Of a stretch of DNA of 64,000 bases, positions 8,496 to 17,309 are shown in pieces (the first letter of the stretch is position 1; every line of letters starts with the position of its first letter). The stretch is from Streptomyces misionensis (lineage in GTDB: Bacteria; Actinomycetota; Actinomycetes; Streptomycetales; Streptomycetaceae), in contig NZ_FNTD01000004.1 of NCBI RefSeq assembly GCF_900104815.1, positions 1,488,001 through 1,552,000 on the forward strand, in the 5' to 3' direction. The translations under genes and the position numbers were made by a program. The notes beneath the pieces are model-generated. The model was not told where the DNA came from and searched no databases. It worked only from the letters and a program-made list of their open reading frames with translations.

Positions 8496-9866
8496 ATGAC
8501 TCCGGATATGTCTGATGTGACCCGGGCCCGGCACGGCCGGCCCGTCCACCACTGGCGGCGGGACCTCGTGGAGCTGGCCGCGGTCTTCACCGCCGTCGCC
8601 GTGGCCGACGCGGTGGCCAACCTCGTCGGGCACGGCCCCGACGGCCCGGCCCTGCTGGGCATCTCGGCGCTCGCGCTGGCCGCCACGGCGGGCTTCCACA
8701 CATGGTGGGCACGGCGCCACGGGCATGCCCCGCCCGTCCGTGATACCGGCGCCCGGCCGGCCGCCGAGACGCGGCCGGCCGGGCCCGGCGTCCTGTGGCG
8801 GATGCGGACGACGGTCAGGGACGAGCCGGGTTCGCTGGCCGAGCTGTGCGGGGCGCTGGCCGGGCACCGGGTGGACATCCTGAGCCTCCAGACGCACCCG
8901 CTGGCCGACGGCACCGTGGACGAGTTCCTGCTGCGCGCGCCCGGGACGCTGTCGGCCACGGAGCTGACCCGGGCGGTGGCGGCGGCCGGGGGCACCTCCA
9001 CGTACATCGAGCGGGCCGACGCCCACGATCTGGTGGACGCGCCGACGCGGGTGCTGGGCCTGGCCGCGCGCACCGCCGTCGACGCCGCGGAACTGCCGCT
9101 GGCGCTGCGGCAGTTGCTCGGCCGCTGCACGATCCGCTCGCTGCCCGGCCGCGCGGCCGACGGCGCGCACCGGGTGCCGGTCGAGGGCGTCCTGGAGGAC
9201 ACCGTCATCCGGCTGCGGGCGCCGGAGGGCGGGGTGCTCACCGTGGAGCGGCCGTATCTGCCGTTCACCCCGGCCGAGTTCGCGCGGGCCCGGGCGCTGG
9301 TGGAACTGGACGCGCGGCTGGGCCCGCGAATCCCGGACGGGCAGGACGTGCTGACGCTGCCCGAGGGCAACGACATCGCCGTACGGCGGATCGACACCGG
9401 CGACCTGGCCGCGGCGAAGGCGATGCACGAGCGGTGCTCGCCCCGCACGCTGTCGCTGCGCTACCACGGGCCGGTCGGCGACGCGGACCGCTACCTCAAC
9501 CACCTGCTCAGCCCGCGCTTCGGCCGGACGCTGGCCGCGCAGACGCCCTCCGGGCGCGTCGTCGGCCTCGGGCATCTGCTCTGGGACGGCGACGAGACGG
9601 AGGTCGCGCTGCTGATCGAGGACGACTGGCAGCGCCGGGGCGTCGGCGCGGAACTGCTGCGCCGGCTGGTGGGGATGGCCCGCGAGGCCCACTGCGACAG
9701 CGTGTACGCGGTGACGCAGGCCTCCAACACCGGGATGGTCGCCGCGATGCGGGGCCTCGGCCTGCCGCTGGACTACCAGGTGGAGGAGGGCACGCTGGTG
9801 ATCACGGCGCGGCTGACCGCGGAACCCTCCGCCCGGCCCGCGTTCGACCGGGCCCACCGGGACTGA
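8496..9866 (+). CDS. ACT-GNAT acetyltransferase with N-terminal membrane segments
   Basis: 456 residues. Two hydrophobic helices lie at about 25-70, then an ACT regulatory domain (about 100-175, TVRDEPGSLAELCGALAG, the amino-acid-binding start of the fold), a linker, and a GNAT domain (about 300-445) with the acetyl-CoA loop QRRGVGAELLRRL and TQASNTGM. ACT-GNAT fusions of actinomycetes are amino-acid-regulated lysine acetyltransferases, and acetyl-CoA synthetase is a known target. Here the extra N-terminal segments may anchor it to the membrane, which is unusual. No ribosome site is obvious before ATG 8496. ATG 8508 is an alternative start. Confidence 0.8.
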   Translation: MTPDMSDVTRARHGRPVHHWRRDLVELAAVFTAVAVADAVANLVGHGPDGPALLGISALALAATAGFHTWWARRHGHAPPVRDTGARPAAETRPAGPGVLWRMRTTVRDEPGSLAELCGALAGHRVDILSLQTHPLADGTVDEFLLRAPGTLSATELTRAVAAAGGTSTYIERADAHDLVDAPTRVLGLAARTAVDAAELPLALRQLLGRCTIRSLPGRAADGAHRVPVEGVLEDTVIRLRAPEGGVLTVERPYLPFTPAEFARARALVELDARLGPRIPDGQDVLTLPEGNDIAVRRIDTGDLAAAKAMHERCSPRTLSLRYHGPVGDADRYLNHLLSPRFGRTLAAQTPSGRVVGLGHLLWDGDETEVALLIEDDWQRRGVGAELLRRLVGMAREAHCDSVYAVTQASNTGMVAAMRGLGLPLDYQVEEGTLVITARLTAEPSARPAFDRAHRD

Positions 9867-9874
9867 ACCGGCTC

Positions 9875-9903
9875 GCGGCGCCCGGCCCCGGGCCGGACGC
9901 CGC
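9875..9903. terminator. Bidirectional terminator between convergent genes
   Basis: GCGGCG-c-CCGGCCC pairs with GGGCCGG-a-CGCCGC across a one-base centre, between the ends of the GNAT gene (+) and the PLP enzyme (-). The stem is 13 bp with one mismatch. Confidence 0.6.
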
Positions 9904-9911
9904 GCCGGCCG

Positions 9912-11111
9912 TCAGCCCACCGCCTCGCCCAGCGGCACCGGCGTCCGCACCCGCTGCCCCAGCGCCCGGTCCAGGTCGGCCCAGAGGTCCTCGACGTCCT
10001 CCAGCCCCACCGACAGCCGGAGCAGCTTGTCGCTCACCCCGGCGTCCTGCCGGTCGTTCGCGGCGACGATGCGGTGGCTGATGGACGCGGGGTGCTGGAT
10101 GAGGGTGTCGACGCTGCCGAGGCTCACCGCCGGGGTGACGAGGCGCACCCGGGAGATGACCTCGTGCGGGTCGCCGTGCACCTCGAAGGCGATCATGGCG
10201 CCGCCGAGTCGCGGATAGCGGACCCGGGCCACCCGCGGGTCGGCGGAGAGCCGGCGGGCCAGTTCCGCGGCGTTCGCGGATGCGGCCCGGACCCGGACCG
10301 GAAGCGTGGACAGGCCGCGCAGCAGCAGGTAGCCGGCGAGCGGGTGCAAAACGCCGCCCGTGGCGAAGCGGATCTGCCGCAGCCGGCCCGCCGTCTCCTC
10401 GTCGCAGGCCACGACCCCGGCCAGCACGTCGCCGTGCCCGCCGAGGTACTTCGTCGCGCTGTGCAGCACCAGCCGCGCGCCCTGCTCGGCCGGCCGTTGC
10501 AGCACGGGGGTGGCGAAGGTGTTGTCGGCGAGCAGCGGCACCGAGCCGCAGGCGTGCGCGACGGCCCGCAGGTCCAGCTCGGCGAGGGTCGGATTGGCCG
10601 GGGACTCGATCATCACCAGACCGGTGTCCGGGCGCAGCGCGTCCGTGATGCCGGCCGGGTCGGTCCAGGTCACCTCGGTGCCGAGCAGCCCGGCGGTGAG
10701 CAGGTGGTCGGAGCAGCCGTACAGGGGCCGGACCGCCACGACATGGCGCAGCCCCGCCGCCGACCTGGCGAGCAGCACCGCGCTGAGGGCGGCCATGCCG
10801 CTGGCGAAGGCGACCGCGGACTCGGTGCCCTCCAGCCGGGCCAGCGCGGTCTCGAAGCGGGCGACCGTCGGATTGCCGAGCCGCCCGTAGACCGGCGGCC
10901 CCACCGGGTCCGCGCCGTCGGCGGCGAAGGCGTCGATGCGGGCGGCCTCGCCCCGGCTGTCGTAGGAGGGGTAGGTGGTGGACAGGTCGATCGGCGGGGC
11001 GTGCAGCCCCTGGCGGGCGAGATCGTCGCGGCCGGCGTGCACGGCCTCGGTGGCCAGGGCTCTCGGTGCGGGGCGTACGTCGTCGTAGGCACCCGTGCTC
11101 GCTGTGTCCAT
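9912..11111 (-). CDS. Cystathionine gamma-synthase/lyase family PLP enzyme
   Basis: 399 residues. The trans-sulfuration family marks are VYGRLGNPTVARFE (phosphate-binding Tyr/Arg), FASGMAALSAVLL, ESPANPTL, LLADNTF and the PLP lysine in HSATKYLGGHGDV. It acts on sulfur or related amino acids (cystathionine or methionine class); the exact reaction cannot be told. ATG 11111 is chosen. ATG 11129, six codons upstream, is also possible and neither has a clear ribosome site. It is divergent from an Lrp-type regulator across 60 bp, so regulation by that protein is likely. Confidence 0.85.
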   Translation of the reverse strand: MDTASTGAYDDVRPAPRALATEAVHAGRDDLARQGLHAPPIDLSTTYPSYDSRGEAARIDAFAADGADPVGPPVYGRLGNPTVARFETALARLEGTESAVAFASGMAALSAVLLARSAAGLRHVVAVRPLYGCSDHLLTAGLLGTEVTWTDPAGITDALRPDTGLVMIESPANPTLAELDLRAVAHACGSVPLLADNTFATPVLQRPAEQGARLVLHSATKYLGGHGDVLAGVVACDEETAGRLRQIRFATGGVLHPLAGYLLLRGLSTLPVRVRAASANAAELARRLSADPRVARVRYPRLGGAMIAFEVHGDPHEVISRVRLVTPAVSLGSVDTLIQHPASISHRIVAANDRQDAGVSDKLLRLSVGLEDVEDLWADLDRALGQRVRTPVPLGEAVG

Positions 11112-11136
11112 GGCCGGAAGGGTGAACATCGAACGG

Positions 11137-11171
11137 TTCTGCGGCGTGAAACCCCGTGTTATGTTCGGCCG
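11137..11171 (+). promoter_or_regulatory. Promoter giving a leaderless Lrp-type transcript
   Basis: TTCTGC (11137-11142), a 17-bp spacer and TATGTT (11160-11165) place the start of transcription at or next to the A of ATG 11172. There is no ribosome site. The region also has to serve the divergent PLP gene. Confidence 0.5.
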
Positions 11172-11657
11172 ATGGCCGATTCCGTCGTACTGGATCCGGT
11201 GGATCTCCAACTGCTGCGGCTGCTGCAGAACGACGCCCGGATCACCTACCGCGACCTCGCCGCCCAGGTGGGTGTCGCGCCGTCGACCTGTCTGGACCGG
11301 GTGACCCGGCTGCGCCGCTCGGGCGTGATCCTCGGCCATCGGCTGCGCTTGGATCCGGCCAAGATCGGCCGCGGGTTGCAGGCGCTGCTGTCGGTCCAGG
11401 TCCGCCCGCACCGCAGGGAACTGGTGGGGCCGTTCGTGGAGCGGGTGCGCGCGCTGCCGGAGGCCCGCACGGTGTTCCACCTCACCGGTCCGGACGACTA
11501 CCTGGTGCACGTGGCCGTCGCGGACATGGCCGATCTCCAGCGGCTGGTGCTGGACGAGTTCACCGCGCGGCGCGAAGTGGCCCGGGTGGAGACCCGGTTG
11601 ATCTTCCAGCAGTGGGAGTGCGGCCCGCTGCTGCCGCCCGGCAACGCCGACAGCTGA
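11172..11657 (+). CDS. Lrp/AsnC-family regulator
   Basis: 161 residues. The N-terminal HTH (about 8-60: VDLQLLRLLQNDARITYRDL, then VAPSTCLDRVTRLRRSGVI) and the C-terminal RAM domain (about 70-150, LLSVQVRPHRRELV, then GPDDYLVHVAV) give the full architecture. Proteins of this group bind an amino acid and usually control a neighbouring metabolic gene. The divergent PLP enzyme is the obvious candidate. The transcript is predicted to be leaderless. Confidence 0.9.
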   Translation: MADSVVLDPVDLQLLRLLQNDARITYRDLAAQVGVAPSTCLDRVTRLRRSGVILGHRLRLDPAKIGRGLQALLSVQVRPHRRELVGPFVERVRALPEARTVFHLTGPDDYLVHVAVADMADLQRLVLDEFTARREVARVETRLIFQQWECGPLLPPGNADS

Positions 11658-11710
11658 ATCGTCCGTCACGCGGGTGACGCGGGGACCTGCGCCGTACGAG
11701 GATGGGCGGC

Positions 11711-13402
11711 ATGTCTGAGACCAACAGCCCGCTGCCCCGCCAGGTCGCCGACGCCTACGTCGACGACCTCATCGCCCTCGACCCCGTGACCGGTACCTAC
11801 CTGGGAGTACCGGAGAGTTCGGGCCGGCTGCCCGACTACTCCCCGGCCGGTCAGGAGGCGCTCGCGGAGCTGGCCCGGACCACGCTCGCCAAGCTGGCCG
11901 AGGCGGAGCGCCGGCCGGGCGCGGACAGCGACGTGGAGCGGCGCTGCGGGCGGCTGCTGCGGGAGCGGCTGACCGCCGAACTCGCCGTGCACGAGGCGCA
12001 CGAACACCTGCGCGCGATCGGCAACATGCACACCCCGGGCCACTCGGTGCGCGACATCTTCACGGTGATGCCGGCCTCCACCGAGGAGGACTGGGCGGCC
12101 ATCGCCGAGCGGCTGCGCGCGGTGCCGGGCGCGCTCGCGGGCTACCGCGAGTCCCTGCAACTGGGCCTGGACCGCAAGCTGTTCGCGGCGCCCCGGCCGA
12201 CCGAGACGTTCATCGGCCAGCTCACCGAGTGGATCGACGCGGACGGCAAGGGCCGCGGCTGGTACGAGGAGTTCGCCGCCGCCGGACCCGACGCGCTGCG
12301 CACCGAGCTGGACGGGGCGGCCCGCTCGGCCACCGCGGCCCTGGTGGAACTGCGCGACTGGCTGCGGGACGTGTACGCCCCGGCCATCGAGGGCGCCCCG
12401 AACGTCGTCGGCCGGGAGCGGTACGCCCGCTGGTCGCGCTACTTCAACGGCACCGACCTGGACCTGGACGAGGCGTACGCGTACGGCTGGTCGGAGTTCC
12501 ACCGCATCCTCGGCGAGATGGAGCGGGAGGCGGAGAAGATCCTGCCCGGCGCCGAGACGCCGTGGGTGGCGCTGGCCCACCTGGACGAGCACGGCCGGCA
12601 CATCGAGGGCGTGGACGAGGTCCGCGACTGGTTGCAGGGCCTGATGGACCGGGCCATCGCGGACCTGGACGGCACGCACTTCGAACTCGCCGAGCGGGTG
12701 CGGAAGGTGGAGTCGCGCATCGCCCCGCCCGGCGGCGCGGCGGCCCCCTATTACACGGGCCCGTCGGAGGACTTCTCCCGGCCCGGCCGCACCTGGCTGC
12801 CCACCATGGGACAGACCCGCTTCCCGGTCTACGACCTCGTCTCGACCTGGTACCACGAGGGCGTTCCCGGCCACCACCTCCAGCTCGCGCAGTGGGCGCA
12901 CGTGGCCGAGAACCTCTCCCGCTACCAGGCGACGGTCGGCATCGTCAGCGCCAACGCCGAGGGCTGGGCGCTGTACGCGGAGCGGCTGATGGACGAGCTG
13001 GGCTACCTCACCGACCCGGAGCAGCGCCTCGGCTACCTGGACGCGCAGATGATGCGGGCGGCCCGGGTGATCGTGGACATCGGCATGCACCTGGAGCTGG
13101 AGATCCCCGCCGACTCGCCGTTCCACCCCGGCGAGCGCTGGACGCCGGAGCTGGCGCAGGAGTTCTTCGGCAGGCACAGCAGCCGCCCCGCGGACTTCGT
13201 GGAGAGCGAGCTGACCCGGTACCTGACGATCCCGGGCCAGGCGATCGGCTACAAGCTCGGCGAGCGGGCCTGGCTGCTGGGCCGGGAGCGGGCGCGGCAG
13301 CGGCACGGAGCGGCGTTCGACCTGAAGTCCTGGCACATGGCGGCCCTCTCCCAGGGCTCCCTCGGCCTGGACGACCTGGTGGACGAGCTGTCCGCGCTCT
13401 GA
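11711..13402 (+). CDS. DUF885 family metallopeptidase-like protein
   Basis: 563 residues, cytoplasmic, no signal peptide. DUF885 proteins resemble zinc carboxypeptidases/M1-type peptidases. The zinc motif HEGVPGHHLQ (HExxxxH-like) lies at about residue 380, followed by SANAEGWALYAERLMDE, where the downstream Glu acts as third ligand in the family. The second ATG (11711) is preferred because GAGG lies 9 bases upstream; ATG 11702 would be too close to it. Substrate unknown. Confidence 0.8.
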   Translation: MSETNSPLPRQVADAYVDDLIALDPVTGTYLGVPESSGRLPDYSPAGQEALAELARTTLAKLAEAERRPGADSDVERRCGRLLRERLTAELAVHEAHEHLRAIGNMHTPGHSVRDIFTVMPASTEEDWAAIAERLRAVPGALAGYRESLQLGLDRKLFAAPRPTETFIGQLTEWIDADGKGRGWYEEFAAAGPDALRTELDGAARSATAALVELRDWLRDVYAPAIEGAPNVVGRERYARWSRYFNGTDLDLDEAYAYGWSEFHRILGEMEREAEKILPGAETPWVALAHLDEHGRHIEGVDEVRDWLQGLMDRAIADLDGTHFELAERVRKVESRIAPPGGAAAPYYTGPSEDFSRPGRTWLPTMGQTRFPVYDLVSTWYHEGVPGHHLQLAQWAHVAENLSRYQATVGIVSANAEGWALYAERLMDELGYLTDPEQRLGYLDAQMMRAARVIVDIGMHLELEIPADSPFHPGERWTPELAQEFFGRHSSRPADFVESELTRYLTIPGQAIGYKLGERAWLLGRERARQRHGAAFDLKSWHMAALSQGSLGLDDLVDELSAL

Positions 13403-13561
13403 GCCGGTCCCGGCTCCGCTCACTCGATCGGCGTGCCCGGCGCGCGGCTCCTCCCGCTTCACGCCCATGCTGGCGAGCGGGGGACGACCGCCGTCCGGGT
13501 ACGCCGCGCCGGCCGCGTGGCGCGTGCACCGGACCCTGGCCACCGGAAGAGCGGAGCGTCG

Positions 13562-13792
13562 ATGAGGCTCGTCGTCGATCTCAACAAGTGTCAGGGATAC
13601 GCGCAGTGCGCGTTCCTCGCGCCCGACGTCTTCGCCATGCACGGCGAGGAGTCGCTGGTCTACGACCCGCAACCCGACCCCGAGCAGCGTGAGCGGCTGG
13701 CCCGGGCGGTGGCCGCCTGCCCGGTGCAGGCGATCACCGCCGACGGGGTGGACGGGTCGCGGCGGGGTCCGGAGGCCGCCGATGGCCGTTGA
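13562..13792 (+). CDS. Ferredoxin, [3Fe-4S] type, P450 partner
   Basis: 76 residues. The cluster ligands are Cys10 and Cys16 in NKCQGYAQC and a third Cys in AACPVQAI. The middle ligand of a 4Fe cluster is replaced (CxxYxxC), the usual pattern of P450 ferredoxins in Streptomyces. It should carry electrons from the reductase to the P450. The gene overlaps the reductase by 11 bp (ATG 13782 lies inside its end), so the two are translationally coupled. ATG 13562 starts right at the family N-terminus. Confidence 0.88.
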   Translation: MRLVVDLNKCQGYAQCAFLAPDVFAMHGEESLVYDPQPDPEQRERLARAVAACPVQAITADGVDGSRRGPEAADGR

Positions 13793-15173
13793 CGGAACGG
13801 ACCGGCTGCGGCGCGAGGGCCGGATCGTGATCGTGGGTGCCTCGCTGGCCGGGCTGCGGGCGGCGGAGACGCTGCGCGCGGAGGGCTTCACCGGGGAGCT
13901 GACCCTGATCGGCGACGAGCCGTACGAGCCCTACGACCGGCCGCCGCTGTCCAAGGCGGTGCTGCTCGGCAAGGCCGGCCCGCACCGTACCGAGCTGCCC
14001 CGGCGCCGGGAGATCGACGCCAAGTGGCGCCTCGGCGTGGCGGCCACCGGCCTGGACCTGAGGGCCAAACGGGTCCGGCTGGCCGACGGGGACGAGGTGG
14101 AGTACGACCGGCTGCTGATCGCCACCGGAGTGCGCGCCCGGCCCTGGCCGAAGGAGCCGGAGGCCCGGCTGGACGGCGTCTTCCTGCTGCGCACCCGTGA
14201 CGACGCGGCCGGGCTGTACAGCCGGCTGCGGGCGGGGCCGCGCCGGGTGTTCGTGATCGGCGCCGGGTTCGCCGGCTGCGAGGTCGCCTCCGCGTGCCGG
14301 GAGCGGGGCATCCCCGTCACGGTGGCGGAGCGGGCGGGCGCGCCGCTGGTGGGCGCCCTCGGCGGGGTGATCGGCTCGGTCGCCGCGGAGCTGATGCGCG
14401 AGCACGGCGTCGATCTGCGCACCCGGGTGACGGTGACGGCGCTGGAGGGCGATCCGGCCGGCCGGGTACGGGCGGTGCACCTGTCCGACGAGAGCGTGGT
14501 CGAGGCGGACGTGGTGGTCGTCTCGCTGGGCTCGCAGCGCAACACCGAGTGGCTGGCCGGATCCGGGCTCGGCGCGGGCCCCCGGGGCATCGCCTGTGAC
14601 GCGGGGTGCCGCGCCTTCGACTTCCGGGGCATCGTCACCGACGACGTGTTCGTGGCGGGCGACGTGGCCCGCTCCCCGCACGCGCTGTTCGAGTACCAGT
14701 TCCTCTCGCTCGAACACTGGGGCAACGCCGTGGCACAGGCGGAGACGGCCGCGCACAACATGATCTGCGACGGCACCGACCGGCGCCCGCACCTGTGGAT
14801 GCCGGCGTTCTGGTCCTCGCAGTTCGGGGTGAACATCAAGTCGGTCGGGGTGCCCCCGATGGGCGAGGACCTGATGATCACGCAGGGCTCGACGGCCGAG
14901 CGCCGGTTCGTCGGGGTCTACGGCCACAAGGGCAGGGTGGTGGCCGCGGTGAGCTTCGACAACACGCGGTGGCTGGAGTTCTACCAGCGGCAGATCGAGC
15001 GGGGCGCGCCGTTCCCGGTGGAGCACCCGACGCTGGACCGGCGGCCCGAGGAACGGCGGCCGGTGCCGGCCGACTTCCCGGACCCGTCGCTGCCGACCCA
15101 CGCGGCCATGGTGACCCTCAGCGGCTACTCGCCCGCCGACACCCGGCTCGTCTTCCACCCGGCCCACCACTGA
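13782..15173 (+). CDS. Ferredoxin reductase, FAD/NAD(P)-dependent
   Basis: 463 residues, putidaredoxin/rhodocoxin-reductase type. The FAD motif IVIVGASLAGLRAAETL is near the N-terminus, the PYDRPPLSK motif follows, then the NAD(P) motif VFVIGAGFAGCEVAS (about 155) and the second FAD site VFVAGDVARSPH (about 290). A reductase C-terminal domain follows. It takes electrons from NAD(P)H and passes them to the overlapping ferredoxin. The three genes from 13562 to 16517 form a complete class-I P450 electron chain. Confidence 0.88.
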   Translation: MAVDGTDRLRREGRIVIVGASLAGLRAAETLRAEGFTGELTLIGDEPYEPYDRPPLSKAVLLGKAGPHRTELPRRREIDAKWRLGVAATGLDLRAKRVRLADGDEVEYDRLLIATGVRARPWPKEPEARLDGVFLLRTRDDAAGLYSRLRAGPRRVFVIGAGFAGCEVASACRERGIPVTVAERAGAPLVGALGGVIGSVAAELMREHGVDLRTRVTVTALEGDPAGRVRAVHLSDESVVEADVVVVSLGSQRNTEWLAGSGLGAGPRGIACDAGCRAFDFRGIVTDDVFVAGDVARSPHALFEYQFLSLEHWGNAVAQAETAAHNMICDGTDRRPHLWMPAFWSSQFGVNIKSVGVPPMGEDLMITQGSTAERRFVGVYGHKGRVVAAVSFDNTRWLEFYQRQIERGAPFPVEHPTLDRRPEERRPVPADFPDPSLPTHAAMVTLSGYSPADTRLVFHPAHH

Positions 15174-15275
15174 AGGCCCGGGCCGCCACGGCTTCCCCGC
15201 GGCCCCGCACACCGGTTTCCGGCCGGTCCCCCACCGACATCCGCCCGGCCCCCTCCCCACGCTCCGAGGACCCTC

Positions 15276-16517
15276 ATGACGCAAGACTCGCTCGTGCGCC
15301 GGATCACCGACTTCGCCAGCCGCGCCGACCCGTACCCGCTCTACCGGGAGCTCCGCCGCACACCGGTGCTGCACGAGGATGCGGGCGGCCCCTACGTCAT
15401 CAGCTCCTACTGGGACATCGAGGCGCTGCTGCACGACCCGCGGATCAGCTCGGACGCGGCGAACCTGGCCGCCGCCGGGGACGATCCGCTGGCCGGGTCG
15501 GAGGAGACGGGCGGGCTGCCGCCGTCGTTCCTGCGGCTTGACCCGCCCGAGCACGACCGGTTGCGGCGCATCGCCAACAGCGGCTTCGGACCGCCGCACC
15601 GCCCGCGCAGGATCGACGGCATGCGCGGTGAGCTGCGGGAGATCGTCACCGCGTTGATCGACGGCTTCGGCGACGCCCGGCGGATCGACCTGGTGGACCA
15701 GTTCGCCTATCCGTTCCCGGTGACCGTGATCTGCCGGCTGCTCGGGGTGCCCCGGGAGGACGAGCCCCGCTTCCGCACCTGGGTCGATCCGCTGGTGGCG
15801 AATCTCGACCCGGGTGCGCGGCAGGGCGGGGACGGGGACTTCGCGCGGACGGCCCGCGAGGCCCGGATGCAGCTCGGCATGTATCTGGCCGGGCTGGCCG
15901 AGGAACGGGCCGGAAAGCCGCGCGACGATCTGCTGTCGGACCTGGTCAACAGCCGGGGCCCGGACGGCGCGATGACGATGATGGAGGTGCTCAGCACGGC
16001 CGTGCTGCTGCTCATCGCCGGCCATGAGACGACCGTCAACCTGATCACCAACGGCATGCTCACGCTGCTGCGCCATCCACCGGTCCTGGAGCGGCTGCGC
16101 CACGAACCGGACCTCGCGCCGCGGCTGGTGGAGGAACTGCTGCGCTACGAGCCACCGGTCCAGCTGGTGCCCCAGCGCACCTGCATCACGGACATCGAGG
16201 TGCGCGGCGTGACGATCCCCAAGGGGTCGCGGATCTGGCTGATGCTGGCCGCGGGCAACCGGGACCCGGAGCGGTTCGCGGACCCCGACCGGTTCGACCC
16301 GGACCGCGAGGACGTCCAGCACCTCGGCTTCGGCAGCGGCATCCACATCTGCTTCGGCGCGCCGCTGGCCCGGCTGGAGACCCAGATCGCGCTGACCGAG
16401 CTGGCCCGGCGGCTGGAGAACCCGCGCCTGGTGCAGGACCCCCCGCCGTACCGGGAGAACGCGGTGCTGCGCGGGCCGCGGCACCTGGAGATCGACTTCG
16501 ACGGACTGCGCCCCTGA
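15276..16517 (+). CDS. Cytochrome P450
   Basis: 413 residues, soluble bacterial P450. The I-helix oxygen motif is AGHETT, the ExxR motif is in EELLRYEPPVQ, and the haem loop is FGSGIHICFGAPLAR with the Cys ligand. Substrate unknown. The sequence pattern is like the CYP105/107-type enzymes that oxidise secondary metabolites or xenobiotics, but no biosynthetic cluster is next to it. It is cotranscribed with its ferredoxin and reductase (102-bp gap), so it may be a stand-alone detoxifying or tailoring oxygenase. Confidence 0.92.
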   Translation: MTQDSLVRRITDFASRADPYPLYRELRRTPVLHEDAGGPYVISSYWDIEALLHDPRISSDAANLAAAGDDPLAGSEETGGLPPSFLRLDPPEHDRLRRIANSGFGPPHRPRRIDGMRGELREIVTALIDGFGDARRIDLVDQFAYPFPVTVICRLLGVPREDEPRFRTWVDPLVANLDPGARQGGDGDFARTAREARMQLGMYLAGLAEERAGKPRDDLLSDLVNSRGPDGAMTMMEVLSTAVLLLIAGHETTVNLITNGMLTLLRHPPVLERLRHEPDLAPRLVEELLRYEPPVQLVPQRTCITDIEVRGVTIPKGSRIWLMLAAGNRDPERFADPDRFDPDREDVQHLGFGSGIHICFGAPLARLETQIALTELARRLENPRLVQDPPPYRENAVLRGPRHLEIDFDGLRP

Positions 16518-16524
16518 GCCCGTC

Positions 16525-17040
16525 TCAGCTCGCCTGCGGCGTGAGCTGGACCAGCCCGACCCAGGTCTCGGGGCCCGGCTGGGCGTAGGCGGTGCGCACG
16601 GTGTACGACCCGGCGGCGAGCGGCACCTTCAGATGCTCCTGCCGGCCCGCCTCGCCGCCCGGCCAGGCCGAGTCGAACAACACCACGGGCCCGGGCACGT
16701 CCCAGCGCAGCTCCTGCTCCCACACGGCACCTTCCAGCGCGGCGGGCACCCTGGCGAGCAGCTCGCGCTCGGACCCGGCCGCGGACCACCGGACGAAGGT
16801 GCCGTGCTCGGGCAGGTAGGAGGTGGCGGCGGGCTCGTCACCGAGCACGAGCGCCGCGCTGTCACCGACGGGCAGCAGCCCGGCGTACCCGGCGACCTCG
16901 CAGGCCCGGTCGTAGTCCGTGTCCAGCTCCTCGCTGTCGGCCCCCGCCCAGAACGGCAGGACCACCTCCGGAACGGCGATCAGGGGCCCACCGCCCGACT
17001 CCACCCACTCCAGCACTCCATGATCTTCAATCCGAGCCAT
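16525..17040 (-). CDS. Imm21-like immunity protein
   Basis: 171 residues, acidic, no signal or membrane segment. It starts MARIEDHGVLEWVESGGGPL, followed by PEVVLPFWAG and a central DYDRACEVAGYAGLLPVG. This is the layout I recognise from Imm21-family immunity proteins of polymorphic toxin systems. It is convergent with the P450 and divergent from the toxin island, and lies just outside the direct repeat that bounds the island. No cognate toxin is adjacent on its own strand, so it looks like an orphan immunity gene. Confidence 0.65.
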   Translation of the reverse strand: MARIEDHGVLEWVESGGGPLIAVPEVVLPFWAGADSEELDTDYDRACEVAGYAGLLPVGDSAALVLGDEPAATSYLPEHGTFVRWSAAGSERELLARVPAALEGAVWEQELRWDVPGPVVLFDSAWPGGEAGRQEHLKVPLAAGSYTVRTAYAQPGPETWVGLVQLTPQAS

Positions 17041-17105
17041 GGGCGAAGAACCTACACGCACCCCTGCGGACGGCTTAACCCGCCTGTCTCCAGGGGCCGT
17101 TGGGC

Positions 17106-17309
17106 TCACACGACGCCGCGCTGCCGCAGCGTCGAGCCCGATCTGACCGGGCCCGGGCAGTCGACGATGCCGGCCCGCTCGGGCGGGCCGGATGCGGTCG
17201 GCGCGTACTCTGCCCGGCACTTCGCGCAGCGCAGCATCAGGGCCTGCCAGACGCCGGCGTGCCGAGCAATGCCGGCGGGGCACGATGGCCAGGGGGCGGA
17301 TATCGTCAT
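17106..17309 (-). CDS. Possible small Cys-containing protein or gene remnant
   Basis: 67 codons with CAKC and two further Cys (SCPAG, VDCPG), which could make a zinc ribbon. The C-terminus SGSTLRQRGVV nearly equals the last residues of the SbcC-like protein at 22402 (TGSTLRQRGV), because both lie in the 27-bp direct repeat. There is no ribosome site before the ATG. It may be the end of a gene cut off when the toxin island arrived, or simply repeat-derived. Confidence 0.3.
   Translation of the reverse strand: MTISAPWPSCPAGIARHAGVWQALMLRCAKCRAEYAPTASGPPERAGIVDCPGPVRSGSTLRQRGVV
17119..17145. repeat. 27-bp direct repeat, left copy
   Basis: CGCTGCCGCAGCGTCGA plus a further 10 bases matches 22412-22438 at 25 of 27 positions. 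The first 13 bases are themselves a small hairpin (CGCTG-CCG-CAGCG). The two copies lie on either side of the WXG/RHS/immunity operon. Confidence 0.7.

Noticed and set aside
13562..16517. Part of a secondary-metabolite cluster
   Set aside because: No synthase, tailoring or transport genes are nearby. Neighbours are DUF885 and an Imm21-like gene.
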